Counted from the stretch's first letter, positions 37,400 through 50,353 are shown. The stretch is DNA of 64,000 bases from Rallus limicola (GCA_022605955.1 JAKCOZ010000059.1:186001-250000), one strand, 5' to 3'. The notes: a model not told the origin generated them from the sequence alone. Made by a program: numbers and translations.

Positions 37400-40300
37400 A
37401 GGATGATTTTGATTAAATCTTTCCTTAACAATGCAATGAACAAAATTAATACCAGATATATAATGACCAGATCAGGAAAAATCCAGGTTAGTCTTTTTTG
37501 TTAATTTGTAAGAATTTGCTACAGAAAAATAATCTGAACAGTAAGATCTTTAATTCAGAAGATTTCTTCTTAAAAGCTAGAAAAGCAGATTGAGAAGTAA
37601 GATCCTAGTTGAAGTTAAAAGGTCGCAGAAGTTCAGTCCCTTCTGAAGCAAATGGATTGCAGATCACACAAGAGCAATTTAATACAATTGTTATGGCAGT
37701 AGTGAGCATTTTGGTGATAAAAATGATTGATATTGATTTCGGAGAGAATTCTCTCTGGTCTAGAGTGATATCCTCTTTTATAACTGTATAATTTAATTCC
37801 ATGATTAACCTTAGAAAATACTATTAGCAATTTCAAGCACTCAAAAAAAAAAAATCACTCCTGCCCCCATCAATTGCTACCACATGTGAAGAAATTGACC
37901 TCAGATTACAGCAAATAAGTATTTTTCTGTGGCTTCCTGATTTCGTAGAAATTTGATGTAAAAAAACCCCAAAACAACAAGCACCATAGGTCTTGATGAA
38001 AATTGAGTTAAAATGCAACCTTAAGTGAACCTAGGAACTAGCAGGATGTTATACAGGCTGGCAGGGCTACCTTTCCTTGTACAAATTGTGACCAGTGCCT
38101 CCTTTATTTCCTTATTTTAATTATGAAGTCAAATTTAAAGTACAACAGTTATGTTATTTATCTATTATTTTCCAGAGAAAAGAACATATGTGTTGGAAAA
38201 ATACCAGTACTTGCTGCCACAATATCCTAGCAGTGCTGCAGATACAAAGCGGGGTAAAGATTAATTATACATTCTACATTTACTTGCAGTTTTTCTTTAG
38301 AAGAACACAAAGAACAACTTCAGAAGTAAATGCAAGTAGGAGTAGAGCTATTTGCCACCAGGAATTAATTAGGTGGTTTTGAAACCACAGTGAGAAGTGG
38401 TAGAAAGACTGGTGGCCCTGTTACAAACTCTTATGAACCAGAGGAAAATAATGTTCTTGGAAGTATTATGTAATGGTATAACAGCAGCCTTGTTTGGACT
38501 TAATGTGTCAGATTGCAAGTGATTTTTATTATCAGAAGTTGGAATGTACTTTTATAACATCATATTAACTTGCAGTTATATGCATATACTGGGGTTTCAA
38601 GCACAATCAATACAGGATACTTTGAAATTAGAATAGCACTTTTCAAATTTATAAGAGGCCTTGGATTCAAGTTGAAGTCCCTGTTAGGAAACCAGGGTTT
38701 GGCACAATTTGGCTTGAGGGTGATAAGCCAGGTGCAACACATAAGGAAACTTTCACTCCTCTCTGCCCTTGTGGCTCAGGACCCAAAAGGACACGGCAAG
38801 GGCACCTTAGGCCTTGAGGAGGCTGCAGCAATGTAATTACAGTAATAACACCTGTAGTGAACAATTTTACCACCTTCTGCAAATAATGGAGGACAACTGC
38901 AGAATACACATAATAATAGTTTCATCTAGTTTATAAACATGTGGCTTTTGTCTCTCTCCCATTAGATTGTTATTTTACTATTAACAACTAATGAAGAGAT
39001 GAAATAATTGTCTCACTTTCTATTATAAACAAAGCTATTTCTCTGGTTTTTTAGCTGGGCTGCACCAAGGGACAGAGACCTCTAGCGATCTCCACTTGGA
39101 TCCTTCACACGTAAGTCAGTGGAGCAAGATGACAGTAGTGTTTACAAGCACCGATCATACTGTCAGCAGGTAAAATTAAGACCTTCTGCACTAAAATATA
39201 TCTCATAATTGGAAAACAAAACAAATATGTTTAAGTTTGCCATCCTATGTGTCCATAACTTGCTGAATTCTTTGCTTCCTGTTTCACGAAATAGCCTCAG
39301 CCCTCTTCTGAGAAGGGGAGACACCTGGATCCATGTGCTCTCTGCTCTTGCCAGTATTTCCAGGCACAACTGAGCTCCTGGGGACAGTCTGACAACAACT
39401 TGGAGGAAAAAATGCAGAAAGGATGGGATAAAGTGCTAGCAAATGTGGACACACACAACAGCACAAAACTGAGAATAAGAAAAGAATTTTCAAGGTTATC
39501 AGAGCTGAGAATAGCACCATGAAGGAAAAAATCCACCCAACTTTCAGGAGTTAAGTATACAAAAAGAACACGCTCACAGAAAGTACACACAACCAATTTC
39601 AGAAACTGAAATTCAACTCCAGTGTCTAGATTACTTGAAACAGCTAAAAACAGCTGTGTTGACCAACTTTTATCCTTTGCACGCTTTGCATTTACCTACC
39701 TACATTGTGCAATACAACCTACTCAGGTTATCCTTAATTTGTTTTACTAGCACTGATATTCTAAAACCCCTTAATGACAGGTGTAGAAACACGGAACAAA
39801 AGTTGCCTTAATGATCTAAAATTGTTTGTTCTCTATCTGATATCTATATCCCTGAATCTTGCTGAGCTGCTGTGATATGCAGCTCAAAAAAAGATCTGAA
39901 AGTAGTTTTCAAGTTGTGATAGTTATATAGACTATTTTATTAGACAATCGTAAGCATAGCATAGAAACGTAAGTATTTTTAAATACCTATTTTAACTTGG
40001 TCCATCTTATCACTGTGCTGATGAAAATCACAAGAAGAAAAGTTTAGAATTTAACAGATCTACATCAGTTCTTCTCAGGACGCTCTCTCACCCAAGAAAA
40101 CTTGTGTCTCACTCCAGGTTTTCCAGGCCATCAGTCAGCACATGAAACGCACTACTAATGGAGGCCAAGCCCCATTACTTTCTCACACTTCCGAAACCTG
40201 TGGTTTCTTCCAGATGCAGTTGAAGTGCTGAAGTTGTCCTTACCACAAATGTAAAGACCCAGGTTCTGCCAGTAACCTTTTCTAGGGCTTATCTGGACCC

Positions 40301-40490
40301 CAGGTAATGGCTTCATCTCATGTTCTTTGTTGGGCTTTCCCCCCCATAAACAATTAGAAAACTTCAACCAAAAGTCTGTTAAAAGCATTAAGTCAAACAC
40401 TCAAAATCTAACAAACTTTAAATTTAATGAGAAATGAAGGTTACTCATGAAAACTTAGAACAACCCTCTTCTGTCAAGGTACATACACCT
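37400..40490. other. Intergenic DNA, nothing recognised
   Basis: No gene is supported. Frames at 38095-38382 and 39284-39596 lack recognisable motifs. Confidence 0.5.
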
Positions 40491-40534
40491 GGGTCCTGCT
40501 TATTTATTTTTCACATGACTGGCGCCTTTTCCAG

Positions 40535-40618
40535 GGCAGCTGATAAACAGCGCTGCAGGAACTAATCAGGCTTCTGTGGACACACCACTAAAGACAAAGG
40601 ACTATACCTGTTCTTGAG
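40535..40618 (+). other. Possible leader exon of the lectin pseudogene
   Basis: This is inferred from a strong donor (TTGAG|GTAAGTATG) at 40619 and a TATTTATT element about 30 bases upstream of the assumed start at 40535. No ATG lies in a coding context. The position, about 0.9 kb before the first plausible coding exon of the downstream lectin, suggests the link. It could belong to something else. Confidence 0.3.
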
Positions 40619-41216
40619 GTAAGTATGCAGGTGCAGGGTACAGCTGCAGAGTGCCTGTGTAGGCTTGCTTAGAGCCAGCAGCATCTTGGACCAATATGGA
40701 TTTTGCTCATATTGCCTGTCTAACCTCAAAGCACCTATTCCTCAAACCACTAAGATGTTAGCCTTGCTGTAACATCAGGATGCTGGCCTGACACCACAAG
40801 GATGATGTGCCCTCATCTTACATGTTTGAACAGCCTGAAACTCCTTTCCTAAAAGCTTCCATTGGATAGGAACAACTCAGCTGAGAGTAACTTAAAAACG
40901 CATGGCAATGCATTTCCATTTCAGTGATGCTCTACCTCTTGAGTCCTCTGTACTTATGGGATCAGTTTAGAGTGGCTTTTTCCTTCACTAAAGGGTCTCT
41001 GTTCTGCTGGGTAAAAACTTATTTATATGTAAACTCCCCCCTGTAATATTCTGTAAGTAAGTTAAATATAAGTATATGCCTCTGTGGCCATTAGCTCTAC
41101 ATATGCTGCAGATCTACCACTGTCTTTTTGCATTTCTGATACAATTGTGATATTCTGTTTAGTTATAAGTCTTCGGCAATTATTAGCACAGCTAAGTCCT
41201 CAGTCTAACAGAAATT

Positions 41217-41275
41217 ATGATGGTGTTCCTGGTGCATATTATATTTCAGTTGAACTTGTTTTGGCTTATCTTCAG
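41217..41275 (+). other. Possible degraded signal-peptide exon of the lectin pseudogene
   Basis: An ATG at 41217 opens a very hydrophobic stretch, MMVFLVHIIFQLNLFWLIF, that would suit a signal peptide. It is followed by AG|TG rather than a consensus donor. It lies where a collectin N-terminal exon should be, but it has no clear similarity to the SP-A-like signal exon at 31915-32080. This is a weak call. Confidence 0.2.
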
Positions 41276-41553
41276 TGACATTTACAACTTAATATTTACA
41301 CAGCTATTCTGTGGAAACATTAGGTATTTCAAATATGTAATGAGAAACTGCTTTGTCTGCTCCAGGGTTGGGTGGCTTTGGACATGTGAAAGTGTTTCTA
41401 CAAATTAAGCAAGTACCCTCAAATATATTCTTCACATCTAAGTGTGTTTACCTCCTGAAGAAAACAACCCTCCATTATTCAAGTTAAAGTTCATTAATTT
41501 ATTAATTATATATAAATTTATATCATATTACATGCTCTTTGTATTTCCTACAG

Positions 41554-41625
41554 GAATCTCAAGGTACGTGACCTATAAATTAGACAATCTAAGGAGTCTC
41601 AATTATTTCATATTGGAGCTGCTAG
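41554..41625 (+). pseudogene. Lectin pseudogene exon, 72 bp, helix-like
   Basis: The acceptor CTTTGTATTTCCTACAG and donor CTAG|GTAAGT are both strong, and the 24-codon exon is open and phase 1 at both ends. The peptide GISRYVTYKLDNLRSL and what follows has leucine and tyrosine at near-heptad spacing and no Gly-X-Y, so it may extend the coiled coil upstream of the neck. It has no counterpart in the SP-A-like gene at 31930-34117. I cannot exclude a chance exon, but the phase and two good splice sites are notable. Confidence 0.45.
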
Positions 41626-42993
41626 GTAAGTTTAACATCTTTAGGTTTCTGTTTAAATTATGTTGAAACCTATTAAACTTTCACAAACCTTTCCTTTTTT
41701 TCCCCTCTCTTCAGCTACTTATACAAAGGATCTCACCTGAGGTGAGACTTAAAAAGATAGGTGCCATAACAGAAGAATAAGGGTTTAAGAATTGTTTCCC
41801 TCCTGGACCAATTGATAAAGACAGCATATCCCGGTTTATCTTAACCTGGATTTCTCTTACTAAAGCAGATGTCTATTGCTGCCTTGTAAAGTTAAGATGG
41901 AAACTATAGATCTCTTTGCATGTGGAAAGTGGCATATAATGGTATTTTCTGTACAAAAGAGCTTTGAAGGGGATGTTTTAGGGTTTTGTTTTTTGCTCTG
42001 TAGACTTTTGCAGACTAGCAGTCTTTTAGAAAATATGTTTTAATTATTTGAAATAACACAACTTGGCAACTACATCAATGACATTGTCACAGAGGGCAAA
42101 GCTGTGGGTACTTAATATCAAACCCACACTGCAAACTTCTGAAACACTGCTTTTTTTTTTATGCAGGACTCTACACTGGAGAGTAAACCACTCATTTTAC
42201 ACTTGGCTTTGAATAATGCTTCCTCCACTGTTATTCCACAAAAATCTTAGGAGCAGCCTTTCTCCTGCTCCCGTGCTGTGCTCATGATAAACCTGCATGA
42301 ATTCTTTCACTGCCCAGTTCTGTGCCCTAGCTTGGAAATGGGATAGATGGAGTTATACCAGGTACATACAGTTACCATCTCAATTTTTATCTGGATACAC
42401 TGTCAAATTCTACTTTTATGTTTTGTAAACTTAGTGCTATCTTGTATAATCTGCTGTGGGTTCTACCTGATAGAAAATAATCAGTTCTTTATTAATTCCT
42501 TGTATGAAGATGCTTGAATATTTCCTACTCAATGATGCAATCATTCAGTTCACAGAGAAGAGGAAATAACTTTCTGTAACACAGAGCACAAGAGACTTGT
42601 TGCTAGGTGCTAGGTTGGAGCTGCCAGGAAGTGCATGAACAGCCTGAAGAATTCTGTCAATAATCCCTAGACACAGTTAAAAATCAACTAAACCTGCTGC
42701 ACAAGTGCCAGCGTTTTGCTGGGACTGGCTCAATCACTTAGAATGGAGAGTAATTCAGTTTGCTAATTCATGTTTTCCATAAACACAACTGCTCTGTTGT
42801 AGGTAATTTCCAGGATTGCATCCCCTATCCTTCCAAAGATCAATGTCTGAAGAGATCCCCTATTTAAAACACAGCAGTAGAACAGGTCAAACATTTTTCA
42901 AGTTCTTCATTTTGCATCTTTACTTCTGTTTTATCTTGAAAGCAGAGATTCAAACTGTAATGCAAACTGCCTAATAGCTGGTTTTGTTGATAG

Positions 42994-43071
42994 GTGTGCT
43001 GCGGCGGGTTGATAATGCAGTGGAAAAGGTTATCTGTCAATTAGCACATCAGATCTCCAGACTTGAAAGAG
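42994..43071 (+). pseudogene. Lectin pseudogene neck exon
   Basis: The exon is 78 bases with acceptor TTTTGTTGATAG and donor AGAG|GTAATT, phase 1 at both ends. Length, phase and ending match the neck exon at 33083-33160 (ISRLER compared with VSRLEN). The peptide begins GVLRRVDNAVEKV and is a good heptad helix. It carries a cysteine in the middle (VICQL), which the other neck lacks and which could have linked chains within a trimer. No disabling change is seen in this exon. Confidence 0.65.
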
Positions 43072-43809
43072 GTAATTTGTCTGCTGTAGCTGGATTAGTG
43101 GGCATAAACAAGATGAGCACCAAAACAGCTTAGGAAAAAAACAGAGTTTTCTACAGTTTTATTGCATTCCATTTAAATTTTGCTCACTGATAGATAGGAA
43201 AGTGATAACTCTCAGGTACTTGGGTGTGTGTGCGTGTTTGTGTTAGCTTTTCATAAGTAGTGGGAGACATCTGGCTCTGCAGTTCAGGTGAAAACAAGGC
43301 AGAATTTTACCAGACTAAAATTGCTGCCTATGCCAAAGTGCTCCTTGGCACCTCATGCTCCTAACAGACTAATACACTGAAAACATACCAAAAAAAAATC
43401 CCATACAGATCACATTTACGATCCTACTCACTCAAGGACTGATGTAGACTCTTGGGTACAGCAAAGCATCTCAGAGAGCCTATACTAGCTCAAAGAAAAT
43501 TATATACTTTTTCCAAATGTAGAATTCCTCGTTTTCTTCCCTCCTTCTTCAAACTCTTTTGTACTTCTCCTATTTCACTGTCTCAATCTTGACGTGCTTA
43601 TTCCCTTTTTCCCCCTCCCCTCATCTTTTCAGATTTTTTTCTGGCTTTGAGGGGTTGTCCTTTATCTTCTTTTTATTTAATCTTTGACTTCAACTACATT
43701 TTCTTGGGTTTAATCTAAAGTTAGGGAAGAAGATAGCTGTAATTACACTTGACAGCAAAATGACCACAAAATGCATTAAAAAAATAACAGCTTTCACTTC
43801 ATCTTGCAG

Positions 43810-44186
43810 CCCTCCAGTTGGAAAATATGATAACAGCATCTGGAAGAAAAATATTCGCTACTAATGGGGAAAAAAGCTGATTTTTATAATACACTAAAAA
43901 ATGCAAAGAGGCTGGGGGCTCTATTGCCACTCCAAGCAACGAGGATGAGAACAATGCCATTCTGCACTTGGTGAAAAGTTTTAACACCTATGCCTACCTG
44001 AGGATAAGGGAATCTCTAAATCCAAGCAGATTCCAGCTCCTGAATGGTACACAACTGAGCTATACTAACTGGCATTTAAATGAACCTTCTGGCAAAGGCA
44101 GAGAGGAATGTGTGGAGATGTACACTGATGGCACTTGGAATGACAAAAGATGCTACTGGAATCGCCTTATTGTGTATCAGTTTTAG
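43810..44186 (+). pseudogene. Lectin pseudogene CRD exon with frameshift and lost cysteine
   Basis: The exon starts after TTCATCTTGCAG in phase 1 and reads ALQLENMITASGRKIFATNG. An extra base in the GGGG of 43866-43869 then shifts the frame and gives TGA at 43878-43880. In the shifted frame the rest is open to TAG 44184-44186 and is clearly a CRD: CKEAGGSIATPSN, LSYTNWHLNEPSGKG, ECVEMYTDG, TWNDKRC and LIVYQF. The last CRD cysteine, partner of the first, is Tyr (TAT at 44175-44177). The NYT sequon is lost (SYT), and the conserved LGI is LRI. The exon is the same length as the intact one apart from the inserted base. Confidence 0.85.
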
Positions 44187-45011
44187 TGCTTCCCCTGGCC
44201 CTCACCAGCAGGCTCCCTGGAACACGCTTGCCTATCCCTCATCTTTCTATTTGTAGTGAACTCAGATCATCAACAGGAAGAGCAGTTTTTCCCCAGTCTA
44301 TTTGTCTGCTAAACAAATGCAAGCCATAAAATAGAAATTACTTATATCAAAGCAGTCACCATTTTATCTGTTTTGTTGCTCGTCACCCACTGAGTTTCCT
44401 GATAGGACTGTCTATGGGTTCCTACTGCTACTCTATTAACCTGATGACTTATTACAAGAGGAAAAGGCAGAGTTATTGGGCACATACCTAAAGTGATTTG
44501 CATCCACAAGATCTTCTGGCTCCCCTTTATCCATGAGCCTCTAACTTGTGTGTATTTTGATCCTTTCTATGTTTCCCTTACCAAACCTACTTGTGCAGAA
44601 ACTCCTGCTACTGTTACTCAGCCTGCATTTCTCTGGCCAGCTTCACCCTTAACAGACTCTCTGAAAGAAGAAATAAGCAATGGATCTAGGGTGATGCAGT
44701 TATGAGCACAAGGGGGACTCATCAACCTTACACTTCTCTCATGCGAAAAATGTTGAGTCAGCAGGTCTTGACCTTTCCTATATGCCCCTCCAGCAGCTCC
44801 TAATCCCTTGCCCAACTCATTGGCAGCAGTACAAGGCCCCCCAGATCCCATGCACATAAGATATGCATGGAAGCAAAACCACAGGAGTTGATGGTAGCCA
44901 GACTGCCCATTTGGTTTGGGGAGAGCAGCAGAGCCACCACAAGACCAATTTTTAAGCTAGGTAGCAGAGGGATTCAGATCCAGCTAATTTCTGGGCACTG
45001 CAGAGCTGTTC

Positions 45012-45017
45012 AATAAA
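45012..45017 (+). terminator. Candidate poly-A signal downstream of the lectin pseudogene
   Basis: AATAAA in TTCAATAAAAAACAATC is the first canonical hexamer after the pseudogene stop, about 830 bases downstream. The link to that gene is positional only. Confidence 0.25.
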
Positions 45018-45941
45018 AAACAATCTGGATTCCCTTGGGGCTAAGCTTGGTGGTTGCCTACATTTCTGAAGCTGCCTCTACTCTTCTGCATTCATTGCAC
45101 AAGCTTCTTAAAGCCTGTGCTCTCCAGCTCAAGCCAAAGGATTAAGACAAAAGCTTTCTCAACAACTCGGGTCCAATCATCTACTGACATTGAGTACTTA
45201 CTCCCAAGGTTACAAGCTCAGTTGTGTAGTGCAACAGGCACATCCAGAGATGTCTACAACTTTTTCTTCCACTGGGGCAGTTGAAGCCAGCATCACTTAT
45301 GCAAGGAAGGCTCTGTGTAAGTTCCATGACAATAATGCAAAGGCTGGTTGAGCATCCAAACATGCCTCCATATATACCAAGCCAAATGCCTGGCTATCAG
45401 TCAAGCTCACACTCATGAGTTCTGTTAGTTCCCACCTGGAGAGCTGAGCAAGGAAATAGACAGGTCCAGAGCCAGACAGCTCCTCTCACCTCTGTGGGAC
45501 AGAGAAGCAGAACAGTCAAAGCATGAAGGTAACTGGGGAGGTGAAGCATGCTTGCAGCTGGTGTGAATGCAGGGGCCAGCAAAAGGGCTGCTGGGACCCT
45601 CATAGGCATGCACATCACTGCAATTCCAGAGCAACAAATGGCCACGCACAACATTCCTGCACTGTCTTAAATTCAATTACTCAAATAGTTCGAGTACATG
45701 TTCTCAGCACCTGCTCTATGGCAAGGCATGGGTCTTCCTGGCCTCTTCAGCCCTCTGCTTGGTGTCACAGCCTGTGAATCATTCTTGCTGTTCTCTGCAA
45801 ACTAAGGCATTATCCTACACATACTTACTTAGGATAATTAATGCAACAGGGCTAGCATCAAACCAAGACACCTTTCTGATTGAACAATTAGGTGCCTGCA
45901 GGTGGTCTGCCTCCACAGGTTACTTCATTATTCACTTTGGT

Positions 45942-45999
45942 TATTCAGCATAATGAATACTAAATAATGCTATTCAGTATAATGTGTACTAAATAGTTT
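45942..45999. repeat. Imperfect tandem duplication, about 28-30 bp unit
   Basis: Two adjacent copies begin ATTCAGCATAATGAATACTA and ATTCAGTATAATGTGTACTA, each followed by AATA. They look like a single local duplication that has since diverged. No function is apparent. Confidence 0.6.
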
Positions 46000-48900
46000 C
46001 CCTGTTCTGAGAATTGTATAGTTATGCCAACATATGAAGAGAGAAAAGTTCTGTGAGCAAAGCCCTTAGATTATCCAATGCATCTATCTGGCACATAAGG
46101 AAATCCACAAACTGTTCATTAATGCTCTGTTTCTGGACAACATACCCAAACTAAACTACTGAATCCTGTATCACATCAGGGTTAGATAGACCAATACATT
46201 GCTATATCAAGCCATTTGAAGCAGGTACTTAGAGGGGAAATGAGGACTTAAGAGTTCACAGGCACTGTTTCACTTCCAAACTCTGTTCTTACAAATATTT
46301 TACAGGTCTCCAGTATCTACCTGTATCCACCAGGTCACCTACTTACAGTCTTCAGCCTTGCGTGACTCCTGTTGTGAAACTAACCCTAGCACGAGCACAA
46401 GGAAACAGGCACACAGGAGTGTGCAGTAGTTTTCCACTTAGGGTTTTGTGGCAGTTTAGGAAGTTTGCAATGATTAGCATCAGCCAGAGAATGAAGTCTG
46501 ACCCCCTCAAACATTTAAAGCTATGGTAAGTTCTTTTGGTTTGGTTTTTTTACATCCTGGTTGTCTCCATGGGGTTACAGTCTCATCTCAATTAGAAGTA
46601 ATTGCAAGTTAGTGAAAGAAAGTGGCTGCCTTCAGTGTAAGTCTAATGAGTATGCAGCACAGCAGAAATGTTCCCCCACCAACTCAAGCTTAGGCATTTT
46701 CCCCCATGGTCTCCCAGGGATGAGGGTAAAGGACTTAACATGTTACTCCACAGCTACAGCTGCTGGCCTGGCTCCCTTGGGACACCAACACCTTGTGGTA
46801 TTAGAGGAGGTCCTAAAGCCTCAAAGCAAGCAAATATTTCTCACCCTGCTTGAAGCCACTCCCTCCAGCAAACATGCTGACAGCAGGCAAGTCTGGAACC
46901 AGCTGTCTCAGCCTGGAAAGGAGATCAGTTTGGCACCTCATTTATTTCCTAAATCTGAACAGGACAACACCATCTGATTTGTAGAAAGATAGGATTCCCC
47001 AAGGCTGGCAACTCTTTACTTCAGAGTTACTTTCTGAAACATACATGAACTTACTTTGAAAGCCTAATGCACTCTGTCCTAGCCTTAAATACGAGCTGTG
47101 CCTTATAAAACCACCACCATTTGCTGTGTATTTACCAGTACTTGTGCAGGTACTGGACTGCCTAGCTTGCTGACAAGCCAGACCACAATGTTCAATTTTT
47201 GGCCAATGGAGAGCACACTTCCAAGGTTGGATAAATGACACTGCCACAAGGATCAAGATAGATTAAAATCATACTAATCTTAAGAGCCAGTGAAAAACAG
47301 GATAAACAGATCTCTTGCAAAGAAACTTAGAGGAATTTGGTTTGGGCAAGATCAGTTAAATATTAGTATCAAAGATGGAATTCACACATCAAGTGTTTTG
47401 GAGAAAAGGGCTACTGATTCTGCCTTGTAAGACAGAAAACAGCTATTTTTTTCTCCAAACAAATGTTCAGAAATTTTTTAAATTATATAAAAACTTATCA
47501 GTCACAAAAATTATTCTTAGTAATTGTCATTTTCTGTAAAAATACCCTCGTTCATATTTTTTGTGTTTTATAAGAGTTTAAAAGCAAAACAATTTCCAGT
47601 TAGGTGCCTGAGGTCTAAAGGAACATGCTTGAAATCTGAATTTTGGTTTCAGTAAGTGCAAATAATGGAGCCAGAGCCAGATCCAGCATAGCAAAGCTTC
47701 TGAAAGGGTTTCCATGTGCTTTTTACTCTATGTAATATAGACACTGCAGCAGTCTGACTACAGCTGTGATTTTAGAAATACTTAAAAGCTCAGCTTGTAA
47801 GTAGCAGGTGGGTTGTTGAATATACATAGTTGGAAGAGCCTTGGGTGTATGAGTTCTGATCTGCAAGAACCTTAGGGATATGAGCTCTCATGCTCTGATG
47901 GCTACATGTGCCACTCATTAAATAATCAGTCAGGATATGAGTTATCAGATTATTCACTTCTGGGTAAAGACGACAACTTACAAAGAAAGCTCGAGTGGTT
48001 TCCTGGCAAAAAAAGCCCATCATTTTTCACTGTGAGTGAATGTCTCCTGACCAAACTGTGGTCAAGGCAGAACTGCTTCGTTCTTTCTTTGAAGAGGATC
48101 GTGGCACTTTAAGAGCACAAGTGGGAGGTGATAAAGGCACACTGTACAAACAGGTACCTGTGCAGGCTGCCATGATCACCTGAGCCTCACACAGCTGAGG
48201 GGACACTGCCCTCACCCTCCCTGGTTTGCTCAGCAGGTTGAACACCACCTTCTCCAACGCGCTCTGTTGCTGCCTGACAGTTAGAGGATGGGTCCAGCAA
48301 CATGATTTTTATCTACAAGACTTGAGATACCTCAAGGGTTCTGAGAAGGTAAGAGTGGACAGGAAATAGCTGAATGAGGAACCACACAAGCTTTAGAGAA
48401 AGCCAGAACTTATTTCAGGTAGTCATGGTGAGAAAGATGCAACATTCAACTCAAATTCAAGCACTTGCTGGCCTTTATGCAAACACGAGGGAATAGATAA
48501 ACTAGTTCTAATTTGTTTAAGAGATTGTCAGCAAGAAAGCAGTAAAGAGGAAAATATAGAGTTGCCATTTCTGTAATTTATTTTAAGTTCACTAATATCA
48601 AAATAGTTTGCTATGTGGTTTTAGAGTTACATCTGCAAGTGCAGACACTATGTAAGGGAATCCTGACTTTTAAGTTAACAGACAGCTTGTATAAGTTGCA
48701 TCAAAATTGTTTAAAGTCTAAATATTTCAGAACAGGAAAAGTCTGCGACTTATAGTAGTGTATAAACCAGCTCTGCAATGCTGTCAAGAGTCAGAAAACT
48801 AGCAGACACATGCCAGGAGCTCCAAGCTAACTATACAGCCACCTCATTAGAGGAAATAGAAATATCAATTTACTTGTCCTGAAAAAGTGATTTATGCATA

Positions 48901-49526
48901 CCTTAATAGCAGCAGAAAAACGCTTCTATTGCATTTTAATTTTCATTGCAGTCACCTGCCTACTTGGGAAGAGAGGTGAAACATACTGCAAGTAAAGGCA
49001 TGATCTGCAGAATCCCAGCAGCTTGCTATACTAACTTTGCATCATTAAACTCTCATCGTTTGCTCTTCTCTTCATTGTACCTTTCTAACCTCTTCTCTCA
49101 GATTTTACACATTGATTTCTGCAGCCAAAGTTTTTTTTTTTAATTTCTTGAAGCTGGATTTGCATTCTGTAGCAACAAAAAGCTAAATGTACACAGGTTT
49201 TATTTTAAAATAATCAGACTAACCTAGAGCATGTATTAAAGGCTGAAATCCTTTACAAAATGTAATATCTATAATTAATAGTCTACTCAGGTGTTACTTG
49301 TAGAGGAGACATTTATAATACAGGGAAATTATATGATGTCTTATAATATTTTATGATTGTGAGCGTTTTCATAATACACTTGGTTTGAAAGCTTTGCCCT
49401 CTAGAGATCAGAGTGGTGCTATCAGATCTTTCTGAGGTTTTATATAGTTGAATACAGAATTCTCTAAGGTAATGAATTCACAGATTTGATTTCTGCTTTT
49501 AACAGCAGTTTTAAGTGACACTTTCA

Positions 49527-49590
49527 ACTTGCAGCAATAGTTATCATCACCCTCATTCGACTTGCAGTAATAGTTATCACCCTCACTTCA
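49527..49590. repeat. Imperfect tandem duplication, about 32 bp unit
   Basis: The first copy begins ACTTGCAGCAATAGTTATC and the second ACTTGCAGTAATAGTTATC, both running into CACCCTCA. The first copy has an extra ATC triplet. This is a simple duplication with no gene nearby. Confidence 0.65.
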
Positions 49591-50313
49591 AGTCAATTAT
49601 GCTTTAAGAAATCCAAGTCTCAGAACTGTTCACATTCCTACTGTGTGCTTCCTCTTCTTAAAAACCACAGAAGCTGCATAGGAATTCACCTTTCTCAAGT
49701 TGCAAACTGTTACAAGGCACACTACGGGTGCTGCAGCAGCAAGGACCTCTTCAGAAAACTAGCCTGGACGTGTTAATTATCCTTAAATATTAGTAGGAAG
49801 TTGGCAGTTATGTTAGCAATTTAAATAGTTAGCCTTCAAGTAGGGAAAACAAGCATTACTGTGTATGTGTTCTCTGAGTGGAACAGGAACCAGAACAAGT
49901 TCATTGCAGTGGCAGATTTAGCCCTTTTCACTGGTGGTTCTCTTAAAATAAGTAGATGCCAGGGAGGAGAGGTGCTCACATCTCTGCAAAGTGGTCTGCA
50001 GCTCCAGTTGTGCTAAAACCACTGAGAGTCCATCTGTGTATCTAACCAGGCAGCTATCAGACAGACAATAAAACCCCTCCCCACAAAGAGGTATAAGCTG
50101 TACTTGCATGTGACACAGGAAATTCACTATCGCTTCTCTGGTTTTATCTGCTACACTAAATCAGCACGCTTTAGTGCAGTGGCTGACCTGCTAAAATATC
50201 AAAATGATTGTGTAAAGAGATAACTAATATTCAATCTTTAACACTTCACACACGTGCTTTTTGTTCAGCCCTACTGAGTGTAGTCTTTCCTCTAATGTGT
50301 TGTTCTCCACCAG

Positions 50314-50353
50314 GCAAGCTGACAATTGAGCACTGTCAGTGGATTACAAGAAG
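50314..50353 (+). other. Possible non-coding leader exon
   Basis: Forty bases lie between a good acceptor (TTGTTCTCCACCAG) and a near-consensus donor (AGAAG|GTAAGTC). There is no open frame of note. It could be an untranslated exon of the small membrane-protein gene whose coding exon begins at 55023, or of a non-coding RNA. Confidence 0.33.

Larger units (their letters stand above)
40500..44186 (+). pseudogene. SP-A-like / lung-lectin-like collectin pseudogene (gene span)
   Basis: This is a second SP-A-like lectin on the same strand as the one at 31930-34117. The pieces are a possible leader exon ending 40618, an ambiguous signal-peptide region near 41217, an exon at 41554-41625, a neck exon at 42994-43071 and a CRD exon at 43810-44186. 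The last three keep phase 1 and good splice sites. The CRD has a one-base insertion near 43866-43869 followed by TGA at 43878, and its terminal VCEF has become VYQF. No Gly-X-Y run is seen, so the ancestor may have resembled the collagen-poor chicken lung lectin. From memory, chicken retains a working SP-A-like lung lectin at this locus. The mild damage suggests recent loss, or an assembly error at the frameshift combined with a real Cys change. Confidence 0.65.
44200..50300. other. Intergenic DNA with short duplications, no supported gene
   Basis: There is no exon with domain support. The 138-codon plus-strand frame at 46561-46977 has no recognisable motif. Two short tandem duplications are listed separately at 45942-45999 and 49527-49590. 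Confidence 0.5.

Noticed and set aside
46561..46977. Plus-strand 138-codon open frame
   Set aside because: It has no domain, no splice context, low-complexity composition and no link to neighbours; probably chance.
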